64,000 bases of DNA from Dysgonomonas hofstadii (lineage in GTDB: Bacteria; Bacteroidota; Bacteroidia; Bacteroidales; Dysgonomonadaceae), in assembly GCF_014196915.1 (NCBI RefSeq), contig NZ_JACIEP010000003.1, forward strand, positions 124,001 through 188,000, read 5' to 3'. How positions within the stretch are numbered: the stretch's first letter is position 1; every line of letters begins with the position of its first letter. Shown one piece after another: positions 62,668-64,000 of the stretch. The notes beneath the pieces are model-generated. The model searched no databases. It was given only the letters and a program-made list of their open reading frames with translations, and was not told the DNA's origin. The position numbers and the translations under genes were made by a program.

Positions 62668-63168
62668 ATGAAAGACCGGATTAAACAAATTATAGATCAG
62701 GAACATCTGTCACCATCTTCTTTTGCAGATAAACTGCAATTAGGAAGGGCTGTTGTATCACATATTCTGAATGGACGCAATAATCCAAGCCTGGATGTTG
62801 TAACCCGCATCCTCTCTAAGATGGATTATATAAACCCGGACTGGCTGATAACAGGGAGTGGCGATATGTATAAATCCGGATATAAGGATAGAAATGCTCC
62901 TACGCAACAAATTCCGGCAAATCCGACATCCTATAATTCACCTCAGTCCGATCTATTCTCCCAGAATGTAATATCTGCGGCCGATAATGTACAAAATACA
63001 GAATATCGCAAGGAAATTATAGTTGAGCAACCTCTAAAACAACCGGAAATTATTGAAAATAAAACGGTTATATATCAAAAAGTTCCAGAACGAAAAGTGT
63101 CTAAAATAATCATTTATTATACAGATAATACATTCGAGACTTTCAACGCAGATAATAAGCCGCTATAA
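62668..63168 (+). CDS. XRE-family helix-turn-helix regulator
   Basis: A 166-residue DNA-binding protein. The N-terminal 65 residues are a phage-repressor-type HTH: IKQIIDQEHLSPSSFADKLQLGRAVVSHILNGRNNPSLDVVTRILSKM, then YINPDWLITGSGDMYK, a common ending of this domain in Bacteroidetes. The remainder is polar and Pro/Asn/Gln-rich (a linker), followed by a short C-terminal beta-rich element (KVSKIIIYYTDNTFETFNADN). No protease or ligand domain is present. Five exact copies of a palindrome stand in its upstream region, so self-regulation is likely. It is not associated with phage genes here. Target and signal are unknown. Confidence 0.88.
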   Translation: MKDRIKQIIDQEHLSPSSFADKLQLGRAVVSHILNGRNNPSLDVVTRILSKMDYINPDWLITGSGDMYKSGYKDRNAPTQQIPANPTSYNSPQSDLFSQNVISAADNVQNTEYRKEIIVEQPLKQPEIIENKTVIYQKVPERKVSKIIIYYTDNTFETFNADNKPL

Positions 63169-63172
63169 AACG

Positions 63173-63208
63173 AAAATAGCCTTCATCTAGACAGATAAAG
63201 GCTATTTT
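63173..63208. terminator. Bidirectional terminator between the XRE gene and tryptophanase
   Basis: AAAATAGCCTT (63173-63183) pairs with AAGGCTATTTT (63198-63208), extended inside by ATCT/AGAT. The arms begin with A-runs and end with T-runs, so it works on both strands. Confidence 0.9.
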
Positions 63209-63223
63209 CTAATATTACGCCTT

Positions 63224-64000
63224 CTAATCAATTCTTTTCATTTCTACCGTAAAGTGCCTTAACAATTCGGATTCCCAGATAATTTCCAAACCTTTTGTGA
63301 TATTTTCACGGCGATCGTAGATATTCTTTAATGCAGCGGCGACTACATTCATATGATTATCCGTGTAAACTCTGCGGGGAATAGCTAAACGCAACAAGTC
63401 GAGTCCGTCAAATCGGTTCTTACGGGTTACAGGATCGCGGTCTGCTAAAAGATATCCTATTTCGCACCCCCGTATACCAGCCTCAAGATATAATTCTACA
63501 GTCAATGTCTGGGCTGGAAATTGTTCTTTAGGTACATGTGTCAATAATTTTGTCGCATCAACGAAAATAGCATGCCCTCCGGCCGGCCGTTGGTATGGAA
63601 TTCCATATTCATCCAGTTTCTTTCCCAGATATTCCACCTGTTTGATACGGCTTTCGAGATTATCGAATTCGGTATTTTCATCCAGTCCGATAGCCAGTGC
63701 ATTCATATCCCGTCCGTTCATTCCTCCGTATGTAAGGAATCCTTCATAGGCAATGCCCTTTACCTTTGCTGCATCATACCAGTCTTTGATATTTGTTGCA
63801 AAGAAACCGCCCATATTTACAATCGCATCCTTTTTTGCGCTCATGGTCATACCATCGGCATAAGAGAACATTTCGAGGCAGATTTCTTTGATTGTCTTAT
63901 TATCAAAGCCCTTTTCACGGGTTTTGATAAAATAAGCGTTTTCGGCGAATCGTGCCGAGTCGAATAATACCTTTTTTCCGTACTTATTAGCCAATACACG
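63224..64000 (-). CDS. tnaA: Tryptophanase, C-terminal part (cut by window edge)
   Basis: A pyridoxal-phosphate beta-eliminating lyase; about 258 C-terminal residues are visible and the frame is open to the right edge. NKYGKKVLFDSARFAENAYFIK is the PLP-domain segment with the cofactor Asp-Ser-Ala-Arg, and the Schiff-base Lys region is MTMSAKKDAIVNMGGFF. I favour tryptophanase over tyrosine phenol-lyase because AGIRGCEIGYLLADRDPVTRKN and the ending LLRHFTVEMK follow TnaA, where tyrosine phenol-lyases have RSMERG and end in FDYI. It would split tryptophan to indole, pyruvate and ammonia. Any tnaC-like leader lies outside the window. Confidence 0.88.
   Translation of the reverse strand, partial: RVLANKYGKKVLFDSARFAENAYFIKTREKGFDNKTIKEICLEMFSYADGMTMSAKKDAIVNMGGFFATNIKDWYDAAKVKGIAYEGFLTYGGMNGRDMNALAIGLDENTEFDNLESRIKQVEYLGKKLDEYGIPYQRPAGGHAIFVDATKLLTHVPKEQFPAQTLTVELYLEAGIRGCEIGYLLADRDPVTRKNRFDGLDLLRLAIPRRVYTDNHMNVVAAALKNIYDRRENITKGLEIIWESELLRHFTVEMKRID

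Overview
The window reads as chromosomal DNA of an anaerobic Bacteroidetes (order Bacteroidales), most like Dysgonomonas or a near relative. That placement is an inference from gene content and signals, not from a marker gene. In its favour: AT-rich sequence; repeated promoters of the Bacteroidetes form TTTG-N19-TAnnTTTG; a Bacteroidetes-type RNA polymerase omega next to bamD and a DUF4293 gene; a Rho factor with a very long disordered insert; a secreted protease with a type IX-like C-terminal sorting domain; a BlaR-like protein with TonB-plug modules; and purH directly before the mreBCD-mrdA-rodA cell-shape operon. I see no CRISPR array, prophage, integrase or intact insertion sequence, so it looks like core chromosome.

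Layout. 1-4350 (minus): branched-chain amino acid operon, ilvD, two DUF2628-like membrane proteins and ilvB (cut by the left edge), headed by a clear transcription attenuator with an Ile/Leu/Val-rich leader peptide. 4455-8100: an Ig-like lipoprotein, pheS and an OmpA-family porin. 8145-17232: a cation/proton antiporter with an Fpg-like protein lacking its catalytic residues, folC, a HAD phosphatase, and the overlapping operon aroK - secreted protease - radA. 17307-19619: a BlaI/BlaR-type pair with a palindromic operator inside the promoter spacer. 19688-20548: a YpfJ-type zinc peptidase.

20649-29560 (minus) is the metabolic centrepiece. glmS, glmL and glmE (B12-dependent glutamate mutase), mal (methylaspartate ammonia-lyase) and a two-subunit Fe-S hydratase (probable mesaconase) would take glutamate through 3-methylaspartate and mesaconate to citramalate, the methylaspartate route of glutamate fermentation. 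Three extra genes lie inside: a DUF1446 (AtuA-like) protein, a DUF4387 protein, and a P-loop NTPase whose C-terminal part resembles the AlaRS second additional domain. Two REP-like repeats also lie inside.

29870-42207: a MlaE/MlaF lipid transporter with xth, a transglutaminase-like secreted protein, sufC-sufD-sufS (no sufB beside them), bamD-rpoZ-DUF4293, and a 985-residue receiver/ATP-grasp protein. 42237-46968: tRNA-Cys, a GNAT-YoaP protein, rho with a long leader, and a His-rich zinc exporter. 46979-50834 (minus): two DUF3857/transglutaminase-like paralogues, one having lost its catalytic Cys and His. 50902-58365: purH and the rod-shape/elongasome operon. 58366-60412 (minus): a FecCD-type importer (ATPase and permease only). 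60463-64000: a C69 dipeptidase, a 570-bp intergenic region holding an array of TACAnnTGTA palindromes, an XRE-family regulator, and the C-terminal part of tryptophanase.

Amino-acid catabolism (glutamate mutase pathway, tryptophanase, dipeptidase) is the recurrent theme, which fits an asaccharolytic or mixed gut or oral lifestyle. The best candidates for undescribed biology are the NTPase-SAD protein of the methylaspartate operon, the operator array before the XRE gene, and the catalytically altered Fpg and transglutaminase paralogues. The ilv attenuator and the BlaI operator/promoter overlap are the best-supported regulatory readings.
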